Below are positions 12,986-14,334 of a stretch of 14,334 nucleotides of DNA, in pieces. How positions within the stretch are numbered: position 1 is the first letter of the stretch; each line of letters starts with the position of its first letter. Under the pieces are notes generated by a model. That model ran no database searches, had not been told where the DNA came from, and saw only the letters and a list, made by a program, of their open reading frames with translations. The position numbers and the translations under genes are program-made. The DNA is taken from positions 1 to 14,334 of the forward strand of contig SOJG01000096.1 in the NCBI GenBank assembly GCA_004375885.1, given 5' to 3'. This DNA comes from Dehalococcoidia bacterium. GTDB taxonomy: Bacteria; Chloroflexota; Dehalococcoidia; GIF9; AB-539-J10.

Positions 12986-14334
12986 ATGAGCACACATCAC
13001 GGTGGCAGTTACCACGGCGGAGGTCAACTCCCCAGCACCTTCGACACAGATAAGGTGCTGGGCAAGGTATACGACGCCAGGGTCTTGGGCCGGCTAATCA
13101 AGTATCTGGGACCGGTCAAGTCAGACCTGGCCGTGGGAGCCGGTGGAATGGTGATGCGTTCTCTCTCCACCATAGCTGTGCCCTTGTTGGTAGGTATGGC
13201 CGCTGACCGTATACTTGCCGCCACAGAAACAGGTGACCTCAGTGGGTTGAATACTATCGTCATCATCACGATCGGTGCGATACTGCTGGGCTGGGGTGGC
13301 CGCTATCTTGAAGAGCTATTCCTCGGCTACACCGGACAGAAGATACTCCTTAAGGTGCGTACTGAGATGTTTGACCACCTACAGCGGCTTTCGCTGCGCT
13401 TCTTCGACCAGAACAAAGTAGGGAGGATCATGTCCCGTGTGCAAAACGATGTGCAGCAAATACAGGAGCTCCTTGCCAGCGGTATGCTCAACGTGGTGTT
13501 CAGTGCCCTCACCCTGGTGGCAATAGCCAGCATCATGATTATTATGAACACCCGCCTAGCCCTGCTCACTCTTACCGTGGTGCCCGCATTAGTAATAGCG
13601 GCATTCGTATGGCAGAGATACGCCCGCCAGGCCTTCATCAAGGTGCGGCGGGCTATTGCTACCGTCAACGCTCAGCTTCAAGAAGGCATAGCCGGGGTCC
13701 GAGTAACCCAAAGCCTGACCCGGGAAGAAGTCAACTCTGAGCAATTTGAAAATGTAAATAGGGAGCATTACAGTGCCAATGTTAAGGCAGCCAGGCTGCA
13801 AGCAGTCATGTGGCCTATGGTTGAAACACTGACTGCCATCGGTACGGCCTCCGTTATCTTCTTTGGTGGATCTCAGGTGCTGGCGGGAGAGATCGGTGTC
13901 GGCGTTCTGCTGGCCTTTATGCTCTATGTCCGCCGTTTCTTTGAGCCTGTACTCGAACTCACTATGGAGTATGTTGAAATCCAGCGGTCTATGGCATCTG
14001 GAGCGCGTATCATGGAACTGCTTGATGTCCAACCTGAGATAACGGACATACCTCAGGCAATCGAGCTGCCCCGGGCAAAGGAGATCAGATTCAAGGGGGT
14101 TAGCTTCGGCTATTCGCCCGGCGTCGAGGTTCTCCATGACGTGGACTTAACGGTCAACCCCGGAGAAACAGTGGCCATAGTGGGGCGAACCGGGGCAGGC
14201 AAGAGCAGCCTGGCGAACCTGATAACTCGCTTCTACGAGGTACATAAGGGCGAGGTGACGGTGGACGGTCACAACGTGAACTCGCTTACGCAGCAGTCAT
14301 TGAGGCGTCAGATAGGCGTCGTAACTCAGGATCC
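12986..14334 (+). CDS. ABC exporter half-transporter, predicted catalytic partner (TM288-like), 3' truncated by window edge
   Basis: The visible 449 codons contain a short His/Gly-rich N-terminus (MSTHHGGSYHGGGQ), six membrane helices in about residues 45-330 and the start of the nucleotide-binding domain. Walker A is GRTGAGKS (400-407), and the window ends at the Q-loop, Gln448. Signature, Walker B and H-loop lie outside. Typical length is about 600 residues, so roughly a quarter is missing. It follows the first half-transporter after 17 bases. The ribosome site is weak: GAGG at 12967-12970 is 15 bases from the ATG, so coupling to the first gene is likely. By analogy with heterodimeric exporters this half should hold the full catalytic Glu, which cannot be checked here. 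No start other than the ATG at 12986 is needed. Confidence 0.93.
   Translation, partial: MSTHHGGSYHGGGQLPSTFDTDKVLGKVYDARVLGRLIKYLGPVKSDLAVGAGGMVMRSLSTIAVPLLVGMAADRILAATETGDLSGLNTIVIITIGAILLGWGGRYLEELFLGYTGQKILLKVRTEMFDHLQRLSLRFFDQNKVGRIMSRVQNDVQQIQELLASGMLNVVFSALTLVAIASIMIIMNTRLALLTLTVVPALVIAAFVWQRYARQAFIKVRRAIATVNAQLQEGIAGVRVTQSLTREEVNSEQFENVNREHYSANVKAARLQAVMWPMVETLTAIGTASVIFFGGSQVLAGEIGVGVLLAFMLYVRRFFEPVLELTMEYVEIQRSMASGARIMELLDVQPEITDIPQAIELPRAKEIRFKGVSFGYSPGVEVLHDVDLTVNPGETVAIVGRTGAGKSSLANLITRFYEVHKGEVTVDGHNVNSLTQQSLRRQIGVVTQD

Noticed and set aside
1..14334. CRISPR array, tRNA, rRNA, insertion sequence or phage genes
   Set aside because: No regularly spaced repeats, no tRNA-like cloverleaf or T-loop with CCA end, and no transposase or integrase motifs were seen on either strand.

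Overview
The window comes from a bacterium. It carries ribosomal protein bS16 and a KhpA-type KH protein, which are bacterial, next to a complete archaeal-type (V/A-type) ATPase operon and a protein of the mainly archaeal UPF0216/DUF61 family. Base composition is moderate and the genes are tightly packed. The lineage cannot be fixed from this sequence. An anaerobic sediment-type bacterium, for example a Chloroflexota/Dehalococcoidia relative, is a plausible but weakly supported guess.

Layout. (1) Positions 1-665, minus strand: endonuclease V (nfi), a DNA repair gene with a GTG start. It is almost complete, and its C-terminal end is cut by the window edge. (2) Positions 666-893: a divergent intergenic region with one strong promoter facing each way. 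(3) Positions 894-9553, plus strand: a nine-gene V/A-type ATPase operon in the order H(G)-I-K-E-C-F-A-B-D, with all subunits intact. (4) Positions 9546-10016: a UPF0216 (DUF61) gene whose start overlaps the end of subunit D, so it is probably the tenth cistron. (5) Positions 10134-10647: rpsP and khpA, with their own near-consensus promoter. (6) Positions 10648-11195: 548 bases with no convincing gene but with several inverted repeats, where many bacteria have rimM/trmD. (7) Positions 11196-14334: two consecutive ABC half-transporter genes forming a predicted heterodimeric exporter. The second gene runs off the window.

How it works together. Subunits I and K form the membrane ion turbine. A and B form the catalytic head, D and F the central rotor, C the link from rotor to ring, and E and H the peripheral stalks. 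K carries the full set of side chains that bind Na+ in the Enterococcus hirae K ring, so a sodium-coupled enzyme is predicted. Shine-Dalgarno strength inside the operon roughly follows subunit copy number: strongest for K, strong for A and B, weak for the single-copy I, C, F and D.

The most striking pattern is in the promoters. Three of the four transcription-unit heads (endonuclease V, rpsP, first ABC gene) have a TATAAT-like -10 box only 7-12 bases before the start codon and no usable ribosome-binding site. This implies leaderless or nearly leaderless mRNAs, while downstream cistrons use classical Shine-Dalgarno sites. No wholly new multi-gene system was recognised. The best leads are the leaderless promoter architecture, the predicted Na+ specificity, the archaeal-family gene attached to the ATPase operon, and the palindrome-bearing gene-free stretch.
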